From assembly GCA_037349105.1 (NCBI GenBank), contig JAYJMM010000059.1, positions 310,001 through 374,000 on the forward strand: a stretch of 64,000 bases of DNA. The letters are read 5' to 3'. Position 1 is the first letter of the stretch. Each line of letters begins with the position of its first letter. The position numbers and the translations under genes are program-made. Shown piece by piece: positions 23,001 through 32,150 of this stretch. This DNA comes from Limnomonas spitsbergensis (Eukaryota; Chlorophyta; Chlorophyceae; Chlamydomonadales). The notes below the pieces were generated by a model, which ran no database searches, was not told the origin of the DNA, and saw only the letters and a program-made list of their open reading frames with translations.

Positions 23001-26000
23001 CCAGTGACTGCCGTTTTGAGTACGGTATTCTGGAGCAAAAACGATCCAGAAATGTAAAATATTCCAGCCTCCAATCAGAATAACGAACGACTCAAACGAA
23101 ACCGTGATTTCATTAATTAAAGGTTTCCAAACGCCGAAAAAAATACAAAACGGAAATTGACTGATACTACGGTACCGTATTTACTGATTTATTTATTTAT
23201 TTTATTTTTCTTGATCCATTCAATTTTTCCAATTCGCGTGCCGATCGATTCCTTCGTTCAATTCATTTATTTACCTCGAGCCCGATCGCTGCTGCGTTGC
23301 GCCCGAACGCGCTTTATTTTTTCTTCCTGGCGCCCTTCTGCCCTTAGGGCCTCTGAGCAATCCCGCTGATCCTCTACAGCGTATCACGTCTTTAAATAGT
23401 TGGAGGGGCAAAGTGGTCCCCTTTGGAGTGGTCTCCTTTGCCCCTCCAACTCTAGTTCTTTCCTAGGGTTTAGAGTATACCGGTAGGGTATTTGTCTTCC
23501 TGGCTCCCTTCTGTCCTTCAGTTATTTCCTCATTCAAACATTTTCCATTCATCTAATTTCCATTCCATCCCATTTATAATATATCATATCTTTATTTACC
23601 ATCCATTCCATTCCATTGTAAATTACTTTACTTCGAGGCTGATCGCCGCCTCGATGCGCCCAAATGCACTGTGTGCGTCTGCCAGGATACTCATGCCTTT
23701 CAAATTCCTCATTCAGCCATTTCCATTCCATTCCATATATTTAACTCCAGGCTAATCGCTGCTTGGTTTATTAATTTATTCATTTATTTACCTCGAGGCT
23801 GATCGCCGCCTCGATGCGCCCAAATGCACTGTGTGCGTCTGCCAGGATACTCATGCCTTTCAAATTCCTCATTCAGCCATTTCCATTCCATTCCATATAT
23901 TTAACTCCAGGCTAATCGCTGCTTGATTTATTTATTTATTCATTTATTTACTTCGAGGCTGATCGCCGTCTCGATGTGCCCAAACGCGATGTGTGCGTCT
24001 GCCAGGATACTCATGCCTTTCAAATTCCTCATTCAGCCATTTTCCATTCCATTCCATATATTTAACTCCAGGCTAATCGCTGCTTGATTTATTTATTTAT
24101 TTATTCATTTATTTACCTCGAGGCTGATTGCCGTCTCGATGCGCCCAAATGCACTGTGTGCGTCTGCTTGGGTGATCTTGTTGGCTTTGATTTGTTTCTC
24201 AAACGAGCGCTGAATGTGCCCCATGCCCTTCTCAATAATGTCGAACTTTCGGTCACTCAAAATGACCTTCACACCCCGCTGGACCAGGATCTGGGCAATG
24301 CCCGCACCCTGTGCAAAATAGTGTGTGGGGGGGTACAATGTTAGGGTTTGAGATGGAGGGACACTCAGTATGTCCTTCACACCCCGCTGAACCAGGATCT
24401 GGACAATATCCACACTCTGTGGACCCGAGTGGGGGGGTATAATGTTAGGGTTGAGCATGATACGGGTTTAGGATGGTCAGGGTCACTCAGGATAACCTTC
24501 ACACCCCGCTGAACCAGGATCTGGACAATATCCACACCCTGTGAACCCGAGTGGGGGGGTATACTGTTAGGGTTGAGCATGATACGGGTTTAGGATGGTC
24601 AGGGTCACTCAGTGTGACCTTCACACCCCGCTGAACCAGGATCTGGACAATATCCACACCCTGTGGACCCGAGTGGGGGGGTATACTGTTAGGGTTGAGC
24701 ATGATACGGGTTTAGGATGGTCAGGGTCACTCAGTGTGGCCTTCACACCCCGCTGAACCAGGATCTGGGCAAAACCCACACCCTGTGGACCCGAGTGGGG
24801 GGGTATACTGTTAGGGTTGAGCATGATACGGGTTTAGGATGGTCAGGGTCACTCAGTGTGGCCTTCACACCCCGCTGAACCAGGATCTGGGCAAAACCCA
24901 CACCCTGTGGACCCGAGTGGGGGGGTATACTGTTAGGGTTGAGCATGATACGGGTTTAGGATGGTCAGGGTCACTCAGTGTGGCCTTCACACCCCGCTGA
25001 ACCAGGATCTGGGCAAAACCCACACCATGGTGACCCGATTGGGGGATATACTATTAGGGTTGAGCATGATACGGGTTTAGGATGGTCAGGTCATTCAGTG
25101 TGACCTTCACACCCCGCTGAACCAGGATCTGGGCAACACCCGCACCCTGTGGATGAGGATGCAGGATGTCAGGGCTTTAAATGGATAGGGATTATAAGGG
25201 CTAGAGCTTAAGATTGCTAGCATGCTTAGGGTTTAGGAGTGAGGGTCACTCAGTGTGAACTTCACACCCCGTTGGATCAGGATCTGAGCAATACTCACAC
25301 CATGTGGACTTAGGGTTTATGATGTTCGGCAGGCCAAAGGGCAGCCAGTGGCGCAAGCAGCAGGGCACCCTGCACCCCATGCGCTGCACCTGGCTCTCTT
25401 AGGATATGCAAGATGTGCGCACCATTGCTGCCTATTCGAGTGTGCATGCTACCACCTTCAGCAGGCCAAAGGGCAGCCAGTGGCGCAAGCAGCAGGGCAC
25501 CCTGCACCCCATGCGCTGCACCTGGCCCTCTTAGGATAAGCAAGATCTGCGCACCAATGCTGCCCAATCAAGTGTGCATGCTACCACCTTCAGCAGGCCA
25601 AAGGGCAGCCAGTGGCGCAAGCAGCAGGGCACCCTGCACCCCATGCGCTGCACCTGGCCCTCTTAGGATACGCAAGATCTGCGCACCATTGCTGCCTATT
25701 CAAGTGTGCATGCTACCACCTTCAGCAGGCCAAAGGGCAGCCAGTGGCGCAAGCAGCAGGGCACTCTGCACCCCATGCGCTGCTCCGGGCCCTCTTTGTA
25801 TATGCAAGATCTGCGCACCATTGCTGCCTATTCGAGTGTGCATGCTACCACCTTCAGCAGGCCAAAGGGCAGCCAGTGGCGCAAGCAGCAGGGCACCCTG
25901 CACCCCAAGTGCTGCACCTGGCTCTCTTAGGATATGCAAGATGTGCGCACCATTGCTGCCTATTCGAGTGTGCATGCTACCACCTTCAGCAAGCCAAAGG

Positions 26001-29000
26001 GCAGCCAGTGGCGCAAGCAGCAGGGCACCCTGCACCCCCATGCGCTGCACCGGGCTCTCTTTGTATATGCAAGATCTGCACACCATTGCTGCCTATTCGA
26101 GTGTGCATGCTACCACCTTCAGCAGGCCAAAGGGCAGCCAGTGGCGCAAGCAGCAGGGCACCCTGCACCCCATGCGCTGCACCTGGCTCTCTTAGGATAT
26201 GCAAGATCTGCGCACCATTGCTGCCTATTCGAGTGTGCATGCTACCACCTTCAGCAGGCCAAAGGGCAGCCAGTGGCGTGTAGCAGCAGGGCACCCTGCA
26301 CCCCATGCGCTGCACCTGGCCCTCTTAGGATAAGCAAGATCTGCGAACCATTGCTGCCTATTCAAGTGTGCATGCTACCACCTTCAGCAGGCCAAAGGGC
26401 AGCCAGTGGCGTGTAGCAGCAGGGCACCCTGCACCCCATGCGCTGCACCTGGCCCTCTTAGGATAAGCAAGATCTGCGCACCATTGCTGCCTATTCAAGT
26501 GTGCATGCTACCACCTTCAGCAGGCCAAAGGGCAGCCAGTGGCGTGTAGCAGCAGGGCACCCTGCACCCCATGCGCTGCACCTGGCCCTCTTAGGATAAG
26601 CAAGATCTGCGCACCATTGCTGCCTATTCAAGCGTGCATGCTACCACCTTCAGCAGGCCAAAGGGCAGCCAGTGGCGCAAGCAGCAGGGCACCCTGCACC
26701 CCATGCGCTGCTCCAGGCTCTCTTTGTATATGCAAGATCTGCGCACCATTGCTGCCTATTCGAGTGTGCATGCTACCACCTACAGCAGGCCGAAGGGCAG
26801 CCAGTGGCGCAAGCAGCAGGGCACCCTGCACCCCAAGCGCTGCACCGGGCTCTCTTTGTATATGCAAGATCTGCGCACCATTGCTGCCTATTCAAGTGTG
26901 CATGCTACCACCTACAGCAGGCCAAAGGGCAGCCAGTGGCGCAAGCAGCAGGGCACCCTGCACCCCATGCGCTGCACCGGGCTCTCTTTGTATATGCAAG
27001 ATCTGCGCACCATTGCTGCCTATTCGAGTGTGCATGCTACCACCTACAGCAGGCCAAAGGGCAGCCAGTGGCGCAAGCAGCAGGGCACCCTGCACCCCCA
27101 TGCGCTGCACCGGGCCCCATGGCTCTTTGGGTTTAGGGTTTAGGGTTCAGGATTTCTTTAAGTATGCAAGATCTGCGCACCATTGCCTATTCAAGTGTGC
27201 ATGATACCCTTTATCCCGCAAGCCCTTCGGCAGGCCAAAGGAGCAGCCGGTGGCCTAGGCAGGGCACACTGCACCAGGCCCCATGACCACCGTGGGCCAT
27301 GGCTTGGGCAGAATTTAGGGAATTCTCGTAATGTTTCGGGGATTGCAAGGATTTTTAGGGAATTGGGGGGGAGGAAAGGTGCGCCGGAGCGCCCGAGCGA
27401 GTAGCCTGATAAAAAGACTGGCGTGGGCAGTGGGCAGTGGGCAGTGGGGGCGATGGATCCCTCAGTGGGCATGCAGGGGCATGCAAGATTTGCGCATTGC
27501 AAGCTCCCAAATCTCACAGTCGTGAGGGCGTTCAGCATGCATGTATGCATGGACAGGGGAGGAGGCGGTGACTAGGTCGCCAGCAACATTTTTAATGTAT
27601 TGGGAGATACCAGTATGTGATACCATGTGCGTGTGCAGACAAGGGAACATACATGCACAGGTTATCTGCATGAGTTGGCAAAATCCTGGACTGGATGTGC
27701 GAATTCGGAATGCGGCATGCATGCATGGGCAGGGGAGGAGGCGGTGACTGGCTCGCCACCAGTGCATGATAGTATGTGAGGGTGAAGATTAGAGAACAGA
27801 GATGCACGGGTTATCTGCTTGAGTTGGCAGATTCCCGGATGGTAGCACGATACGGCTTGATACGGCACAGGTTCAGTCGGATTGTGCTACAATGGAATTC
27901 TGGACTGGATCCGCCAGGATTGTGCGGATCCGCAGTGCAGCATGCATGCATGGGCAGAGGATGAGGCTGTGACTGGGTCGCCTTCGGGCCTGTCACTAGG
28001 GGGGTCGGACTAGTCCCCCACACACACCCCTGGCTTATATTGCGACCCCATGGTTGGCACCTTAGCACACAGAAGAATCGACTGGCGTCCAGGACTTAAG
28101 CCATTGAATACAAAACGGAACATTGCTTTTTTTCTTGGTCGATTCTTCGTAGTTTAAAGGCGCCAACCGAGCACTGAAAGCCCCTGTTTGGGGGAGCAAT
28201 CCGACTTGCCTAGTGACATGCCCCTAGGGTCGCCACCAATTTGTTGTATTATATTCAATACATTCAGTGCTAGTAGCTGAAAGTGTGTGAGTGTGTAGCG
28301 GAGGGCGCAGAGAGTCATGGGAATATCCTGGACTGGATGTGAGGGTTTTCAACACACCATGCAATATGCCATTCATGCACGATGTCGTACGATGCCCGAC
28401 ACCGCACGTTTACCGATTTCCACACCAGCTCCTTGATTGACAAGGGGGGGGGTGACTGGCATACATGATGCATGTTTTGCATGGAACATGGACATTGTTT
28501 GAGGAACAGCTCCCAGCCCCATGCCGGGGATGGGAGGCAATTGCCATGCAAGCATGCCAGTTACCCCCCCCCCCCGTAAATGGCGATTGCCCACCCATGC
28601 ATGCAACATGGGCATGCTTTATACTTAGGCAAATAGGTAGGCATGGCAGTGGTGGCAGGGGGGGATGGGGAAGTCAGCATGGACGTCAGGGGGGCGCGTG
28701 AGCCAGGAGGAGGGTCGGGGACGCGGATTAAAACGGCATCGACGCCTCTCCCCATCTGCGGTAGCGATTCAAATGATGCGGCTGTACAGCTTCTAGGCGG
28801 AATCGCATATCCCTTCGGGCCCCGCTTCCTATTATGAGACTCGATTTTGAATCGGCGAGGCCAAATGCATGAGATATCTTATCAGCAGTTCGGATCACGA
28901 GCTTTCTCTGCCATGCGGAAGGGTGCATCGCGTCAGCAGGGGACAGATCCGCCACGCACACACACCCTCCCTCTCCGGCATGTGCCATCATCATTTCGTG

Positions 29001-29471
29001 TCGACCAGAGGGGATAATGTGATAAGCAGGGGTATCGCGCCAGCTGGGGACGAATGTTTCACGCAACCCCACTCTTCCCGCCCCCCCCCGTGACATGGCC
29101 ATCGGCCATGCGCACGGCCCTTCACCCGACGCGTTTAAACTTGCGCGAGATCTCGCCTGCACTATGTCGTCCCAGACAGCACAGCCATTGCACCTGTCCC
29201 CACCAGACCACCCGACCCACCATCTGCGACGAGGGGGGCAGAAACGCAAGCAAACAGGAAAATCAGCGCAACAGCGATAGCGTGCCGTTCCACATTCGAA
29301 CCTCTCCAAAGCAACAGGTTGGTGCGTGCACGATGCCGCCAATGCGATACAGCAGTGGGGGTCCGAAAGATAATTATATCGCGCTCGGGGGAAATCTGCT
29401 TTCAACGCTGCTAGGCAGAGGGAGCTCACCTGGCCCGCGCCGATAACGCCTACGATGCTCGGGAGTAGCAT
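11031..29471 (-). CDS. 3-hydroxyacyl-CoA dehydrogenase (3-hydroxybutyryl-CoA dehydrogenase type), nine exons
   Basis: Exons in transcript order: 29471-29430, 24308-24117, 21441-21358, 18974-18885, 17875-17729, 17407-17257, 16760-16641, 14617-14492 and 11452-11031 (TGA). All junctions are GT-AG and agree in phase, giving about 456 residues. The enzyme oxidises L-3-hydroxyacyl-CoA with NAD+ in fatty-acid beta-oxidation or butyrate-type metabolism. The N-terminal NAD-binding fold shows VGVIGAGQ then [30 protein letters not shown], and [17 protein letters not shown] follows, with the conserved catalytic-region His. The C-terminal domain shows [30 protein letters not shown], and [11 protein letters not shown] up to [10 protein letters not shown]. 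The last exon adds a Gly/Ser-rich tail of about 135 residues not found in typical 300-residue homologues. The Met of the usual GxGxMG loop is missing at the exon 1/2 junction. No targeting peptide precedes the start ATG, and no PTS1 ends the protein. An upstream exon may have been missed. Confidence 0.85.
11460..11735 (-). repeat. Copies of the 5' edge and acceptor of dehydrogenase exon 9
   Basis: The acceptor and exon start at 11452 (minus strand TAG|ACGCAATGATGAAATC) recur near 11555 and 11665, each with the upstream AGCTCTAATCTTTGC-type block. A short GGTGGTTACTGACGGCTGCC duplication follows at 11711-11755. Confidence 0.85.
11845..13850 (-). repeat. 95-bp C-rich minisatellite, about 21 copies
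   Basis: Units run CTCACACGATGCCCCCC, then TTCTCTATCCCCTCAACC, CTCCCGTCTCTTGCTA and a CCCCTCC tract. The array lies in the last intron of the dehydrogenase gene, whose transcript strand is therefore extremely G-rich. On that strand each unit contains GGGGCATCGTGTGAGGGAGG, close to the exon 8 donor edge GGGGCAGCATCAG|GTGAGGG, so it may derive from that junction. Long Pro/Ser frames here exist only because the repeat lacks stops. Confidence 0.9.
13868..13945 (-). repeat. Copy of the 3' edge and donor of dehydrogenase exon 8
   Basis: On the minus strand this matches the end of exon 8 (GCCAGCTCCTTAGCCGCCAG complement) through GGGGCAGCAT and the donor GTGAGGGAGG, with about eight substitutions. 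It sits some 600 bp downstream of the real exon end. Confidence 0.85.
13946..14480 (-). repeat. Polypyrimidine CCCCTCCTCCC tract
   Basis: Almost pure C/T on the plus strand with units such as CTCCTCTCCCTCCTCCCCTG. It is intronic in the dehydrogenase gene; the transcript strand is G/A only. The Gly/Arg-rich frame is a repeat shadow. Confidence 0.85.
14640..15110 (-). repeat. 30-bp GTGTGGACAAGGGTTCACAC repeats with copies of exon 8's 5' edge
   Basis: Around ten units of GTGTGGACAAGGGTTCACAC plus TGATGATAT lie just upstream of exon 8. Embedded at 14832-14885, 14945-15000 and 15083-15100 are copies of the exon 8 start with its TAG acceptor (GTCGGGGCGTCTTCTATTAT on the minus strand), progressively degraded. 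Confidence 0.85.
15440..16015. repeat. CACCCACCATTCACCCACCC minisatellite
   Basis: Irregular repeats of CACCCACCATTCACCCACCC and CCCCACCACCCACCC, with a 60-bp subunit containing GCATTGACTCCCCCTCCACC copied three times at the left end. It lies in the intron between exons 7 and 8 of the dehydrogenase gene. Confidence 0.85.
16016..16630 (-). repeat. Array carrying four extra copies of dehydrogenase exon 7's 3' edge
   Basis: Segments matching the exon 7 end (TATTGCGACAGTAAGGGGCA on the plus strand, with CGTCTTGACTCCCA and the CACTCACC donor complement) occur at 16016-16066, 16228-16292, 16350-16415 and 16508-16575. Between them are CACCCATACATAACACTTTT units about 60 bp long. Only the copy at 16641-16760 is a complete in-frame exon. 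Confidence 0.85.
16845..16935 (-). repeat. Copy of the 5' edge of dehydrogenase exon 7
   Basis: On the minus strand the acceptor TACAG|GCCTTGACACTTGTC and about 55 bases of exon 7 are repeated with few changes, then diverge. It lies 110-170 bp upstream of the real acceptor. Confidence 0.85.
17088..17310 (-). repeat. 55-bp tandem repeat of dehydrogenase exon 6's 3' edge
   Basis: Four copies of a 55-bp unit (TATTGAGTCTGCCAGCTTGA, GAGGTCCGAGTGCCATCTTG, GTCCCCAACCTCACC on the plus strand). Each contains the last coding bases of exon 6 and the donor ATAG|GTGAGG. The copies are nearly identical, so this expansion is recent. The copy at 17257-17310 is contiguous with exon 6. Confidence 0.95.
17440..17545. 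repeat. CAT/CAG microsatellite region
   Basis: CATCATCATCATCAGCAGCAGCAGCAG-type runs lie in the intron upstream of dehydrogenase exon 6. Nothing coding is seen. Confidence 0.7.
17590..17715 (-). repeat. Copy of dehydrogenase exon 5's 3' edge
   Basis: CACCGGCCTGTCTTGTGACA and GGCACAGGCTGAGTGCGCTC, then TTAAAGGTGGCGTGTGACGT, repeat the exon 5 segment starting at 17726, including the donor-side CCTCAC region in altered form. The copy lies just downstream of the exon on the minus strand. Confidence 0.85.
17935..18010 (-). repeat. Copy of dehydrogenase exon 5's 5' edge
   Basis: On the minus strand CAG|GTTTGTATGCACCCAGTC and about 45 further bases repeat the start of exon 5 with an intact acceptor. 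It is upstream of the real exon, and the encoded segment ([17 protein letters not shown]) stays open. Confidence 0.85.
18120..18220. repeat. GGGCATGGGCATG hexamer-type repeat
   Basis: About 100 bases of CATGGG/CATGTG hexamers are intronic in the dehydrogenase gene. Confidence 0.8.
18300..18884 (-). repeat. 32-bp minisatellite containing the dehydrogenase exon 4 donor
   Basis: About 18 units of TTATTTGCGCACCACCCACT plus AAACCCTCAACC. On the minus strand each contains GTG|GTGCGCAAAT, matching the exon 4 donor GTG|GTGCGCAAAATAGG at 18885. Five units nearest the exon have a CACTACGGTACCCGC variant. AAACCCT motifs resemble algal telomere repeats but are interrupted. Confidence 0.85.
19030..19205 (-). 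repeat. Two copies of dehydrogenase exon 4's 5' half
   Basis: GAGCTGGTGTTGGAGGCTAG, then GATGGCTTGAACAGGCGTCA, as in exon 4, recurs at 19040-19090 and 19155-19200 with small changes. Both lie upstream of the exon on the minus strand, and the first keeps an AG before the GTGACG start. Confidence 0.85.
19206..20850. repeat. 33-bp minisatellite, about 50 copies
   Basis: Unit CATACTGCAGCCAGCACTGT plus CCCGGCTGTTGGC, highly homogeneous, in the intron between dehydrogenase exons 3 and 4. Because 33 is a multiple of three and the unit lacks stops, frames over 550 codons stay open on both strands. These are repeat artefacts, not genes. Each unit contains CTGCAG. Confidence 0.95.
21235..21335. repeat. 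20-bp TGAGTGTAGCTGAATCACCC repeat
   Basis: Five near-identical 20-bp units lie just downstream (minus strand) of dehydrogenase exon 3. Confidence 0.85.
21535..22300 (-). repeat. Seven degraded copies of dehydrogenase exon 3's 5' edge
   Basis: The acceptor edge CTGCATGCAG|CCGTTC and the next 30 exon bases recur about every 100-130 bp, near 21565, 21725, 21825, 21965, 22065, 22170 and 22280. The later copies have drifted strongly (GAACGGCTGCATGCAG is the best-conserved word on the plus strand). Confidence 0.8.
22500..22612. repeat. 27-bp repeat GTACGGGATGTGGACCCAGA
   Basis: Four copies of CAGTACAGTACGGGATGTGG plus ACCCAGA lie in the intron between exons 2 and 3 of the dehydrogenase gene. Confidence 0.9.
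22620..23260. other. Intronic DNA without recognised features
   Basis: AT-richer than its surroundings; no exon, repeat array or RNA gene was found. It lies between dehydrogenase exons 2 and 3. Confidence 0.5.
23265..24060 (-). repeat. Four copies of dehydrogenase exon 2's 3' edge
   Basis: Units of about 160 bp begin on the plus strand with TTTACCTCGAGGCTGATCGC and CGCCTCGATGCGCCCAAATG, i.e. the exon 2 end plus its GTAAAT donor, at about 23630, 23790 and 23960. A more diverged one is at 23270. The intact exon edge is at 24117. The units carry TTCCATTCCATTCCATATAT intron sequence between copies. Confidence 0.9.
24340..25315 (-). repeat. About eight copies of dehydrogenase exon 2's 5' edge
   Basis: A 122-bp unit repeats the acceptor and first 45-50 bases of exon 2 (plus strand TTCACACCCCGCTGAACCAG, then GATCTGGGCAA) followed by an intron segment ending GGTTTAGGATGGTCAGGGTC. 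The copies are 85-98% alike. The intact exon 2 starts at 24308. Confidence 0.9.
25320..27130. repeat. 133-bp tandem repeat, about 14 copies
   Basis: Unit containing CAGGCCAAAGGGCAGCCAGT, GGCGCAAGCAGCAGGGCACC, CTGCACCCCATGCGCTGCAC and GCGCACCATTGCTGCCTATT. It lies in intron 1 of the dehydrogenase gene. Two unit variants alternate (TCTTAGGATA versus TCTTTGTATA). The Cys/Ala-rich frames are repeat translations. Confidence 0.95.
27530..28000. repeat. Three diverged copies of a 175-230-bp unit
   Basis: GCATGCATGGGCAGGGGAGG plus AGGCGGTGACTGGCTCGCC occurs at 27543, 27720 and (altered) 27950. GGTTATCTGCATGAGTTGGC and ATTCTGGACTGGAT occur within the units. They are intronic in the dehydrogenase gene. 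Confidence 0.75.
27987..28222. repeat. Foldback (MITE-like) inverted repeat
   Basis: The arm at 28048-28084 (ATGGTTGGCACC ... AGAAGAATCGACT) pairs with 28137-28172 (GGTCGATTCTTCGTAG ... GGCGCCAACC). The outer words GGCCTGTCACTAGG at 27987 and CCTAGTGACATGCC at 28209 also pair. No transposase is seen. Confidence 0.6.
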
Positions 29472-30290
29472 GGCTGCAAGTTGCGACAACGATTTAAAGG
29501 CGGATGCGCTGTTACGCCTGAAACTTGTGTCGCTGCGCTCCAAATTATGACAGTGAATCAGCCCAAACAGCCGCAGTGACTGGTAGGGTGACGAGTGCGA
29601 GTGGGACTGCTTAGAGGCGAGATGTGATCAGATGTAGTCGCTCATCAGGCGGAGTAAGGTGTTTTGTGCGATGCGAATGTGAACACCAAGGCAACAGATC
29701 GACTGTGGATGGACGGGTTGGGTGCGTATTGGCGAGATTTGATCGACGCAGCGTGCCACGTCACCCAAGCCCATGCAAACCCTAGAGATGGGGGCGCACG
29801 TCATACGCACCCTCGCAATATTCCAGCCGCACCCGCGCACCGCATTAAATTCCGGCTGCTGATATTAATCAATCTACCAATCAGTGTGCCATCCAGTGGG
29901 GGGCAGCTGGCACGCTAGACATTGTGTCGCTTCAGATTTCCAGTTTTGAATTTTGTTCAAGCCCCGAAGCTTTTGTTTTTGCGGCGACGTGTCCTCCTTC
30001 CGCTGGCTTACCCACGGTCGCCAACGGTCATGTTGAGGCCAGGCCTTAACGAACCTGCATCGGACCCATTTCATCCCCAAGCATCATGGCTGGCCGTGAA
30101 TGGGGCTGCCAGATGAAAGCACCGAGGTAGACGAAATGGAGCCGAGCATCAACACAAAGCTAGAATGTGTGGCATGCAAAGTAAGATAGCTGTCACACAT
30201 GCATGCCTAGCAAACTTAGGTCAAGGCAGCACGTGCTTCGCTTCTACAACGCAGCTATGCCACCTGTAGCCCACTGGCCCATACGTCTTT
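29472..30290. other. Upstream region of the dehydrogenase gene; no gene recognised
   Basis: On the minus strand the frame containing the exon 1 ATG stays open upstream to a TGA near 29630 without another ATG, so 29471 is the best start inside this exon. No TATA box or other coding frame can be supported. An untranslated or targeting-peptide exon could lie here. Confidence 0.4.
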
Positions 30291-30294
30291 AGCT

Positions 30295-30460
30295 TCCTGT
30301 AGTTGGATTGGGGATTAGGACTGTTTCTTTTGTTTTTGAGGGGGTATCTTTCCTCTCTCTTTTTAGTTTCCAACCTTGCTGTTGGACGCCGACGCGGCCG
30401 AGCCTTTGCAGTTTGCAGCATGGCCCAGTGGTGTAACGTCATTGACCGGCAGCACACTAG
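30295..30460 (+). mobile_element. 5'-truncated LINE 3' end
   Basis: A T-rich 3' UTR (TTTTGTTTTTGAGGGGGTAT) is followed by GTTGGACGCCGACGCGGCCG and a GGCCCAGTGGTGTAACGTCA tail ending ATTGACC. It is the same family as the element ending at about 31575. Confidence 0.55.
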
Positions 30461-30739
30461 CACAGCAAGACAGCCCACTCATGGCAGCAGGCATGGCGGC
30501 CGACATGCAGGTTGCGCTTCGACAGAACACCGGATGGCGCACATGGTGCGGCAGTGTTGTTCATACGGTCCCGTATGACGTTTTCTTATCCATCCGGAGC
30601 TCCGTGTGGATATTTTACTTACTAACGGTCATACGGTCCCGAGGACAAATGTGTGAAAAGTGTGTATGGATACGGATACACGTATGAACATCATTGTGGT
30701 GCGGTGAGCTGATGGAGGCGTTGAATAAGTTGGAGCATG

Positions 30740-31575
30740 GAGCAGCTGTCCCCAAACTGTGTGAGTGATGAGTCAGTCTCTGAAATGCAGCCGTTCCCCA
30801 TCCTTGGGATGCTACACCTAGTGGACGTGCGTAGCCTACTAGCAGGTGTAGCTTCAGGCGCCTGGCAGAGGAAACCCCCTGGGACCCCGACACCGAGCAC
30901 AAGTATGCGGCCGCCTACCGCGCTTGGTTCCAGTCTACGGCAAGCGCCGCGTTGGCGCAAGCTAGGAGCCACACCAACAATGGGGCGTGCGCTTGTGTGT
31001 GCACGAACTTACGGCTTCAGCTCGGTACGGTTAAAACAGTTGACTCGAGAGGACGGCGGTCAACAACGTGAGGCACGCGGCTGCCGGCGGTGTTGGGCAA
31101 GGGTAGATGGCGAGCATGTGGAGGATGCGCTGCATGTCTGCTTCCATTGCCCTAACGTGAAGGAGAGGCTGAAAGAGAGAGGATTGAGAGTATTGAGAGG
31201 GCCCCCGGAGGGCGCAACTTTTAACACTTGTACCAGGGCAGGCTTGGGTGGGAGGCTCTGACATTTGGTAAGGACGTGGGAGGCATTGTTGAGGCCTAGT
31301 TTGTTGCTTTTCTTTCCCTTCTTGGGAAATAGTTGTTTCTCCTTTTTTTTATTCTCCCTAGCTTTCTTGAGAGGGGCGGGGATATTTCAGGCCGTCTTTT
31401 GCTTATTGGGTGGGGGTGGGGGGGTATTTATTTATCCATTGTGTTTTTCTCCTTCTTTCCATTTTTCCTCTTACCTTAAGTTCCTTAAATTTTTTGCAAC
31501 ATTATAGTTGGGCGCCCATGCGGTGGAGCCTTTTTGAGAAGGGCATGGAGGTGTAATGTCATTGAATTTTACCAG
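30740..31575 (+). mobile_element. LINE (L1-like) fragment: reverse-transcriptase C-terminus and 3' UTR
   Basis: A frame ending at 31261 carries CRRCWARVDGEHVEDALHVC followed by FHCPNVKERLKER, the Cys/His C-terminal motif typical of L1-clade reverse transcriptases (CxxC, then H, then C-P). An upstream piece in another frame (KYAAAYRAWFQSTASAALAQ) suggests one frameshift. The catalytic reverse-transcriptase core is absent, so this is a 5'-truncated dead copy. A pyrimidine-rich 3' UTR ends with AGTTGGGCGCCCATGCGG and GGTGTAATGTCATTGAATTT. That terminal block marks at least four other truncated copies in the window. Confidence 0.65.
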
Positions 31576-32150
31576 GTGGGGTGCACTCCCTTGTGTTCAA
31601 TTATGTAAGCGATCGCCTTAACGAAGGACACCGGCCTTTTTACCTCGGACACCGGCCTGCTTACCTCGGACACATGTGGCAGGGTTGTGTTTGGCGGCTC
31701 TGAGGGCAAGCTTGTTGTCAGCGGGGGAGGAGGAGGCAGCGGGGGAGATAGTAGCAGGTAAGGGACCGGAAATAGTCACACCAATCGCTTGCATTTCTGC
31801 AGAGTGCGTGGGTTCCTCCAAGAAGAAGATTTGTGAAGGACAATGCATGTCCGTTGACACATGCTTAGCGAGGCCTCTTGAAGGCTATGCACAAGCCACA
31901 TCATCCGTAACAAGGATGCAAAAATCACTCGAGTATCTGAAACTAATCATCTTTGAAACCTGAAGCATTCTGCTGCCTTAGCCCTAAACCCCAAAGCATT
32001 ATTACAGTGCATTAGCTCTAAAACCTGAAGCATTGCATAGTGCTTGCTCAAAGACCGTAAGTATTATTTACCTAGGTAACGCCATAGCTAGCGCGCTGGC
32101 CAGGAAACCGGAAACAGAGTGCTCCTCAGCCATAAACCAGAGGCATTCCT
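31576..32150. other. Unassigned; one 95-codon frame of unknown nature at 31676-31963 (+)
   Basis: CACCGGCCTTTTTACCTCGG is duplicated at 31629-31670. The plus-strand frame has no recognisable domain. Words such as CCTGAAGCATT recur twice at 31960-32040. Confidence 0.3.

Noticed and set aside
25413..27204. Cys/Ala-rich proteins in the 133-bp repeat
   Set aside because: The same amino-acid blocks appear in all frames, shifting with unit length; there is no coding signal beyond the repeat.
28728..29543. A 271-codon minus-strand protein
   Set aside because: Only its [10 protein letters not shown] part is convincing coding sequence; it ends at a GTGAGC donor and the rest is intron read-through. 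The frame also lacks an ATG before the internal one at 29471.
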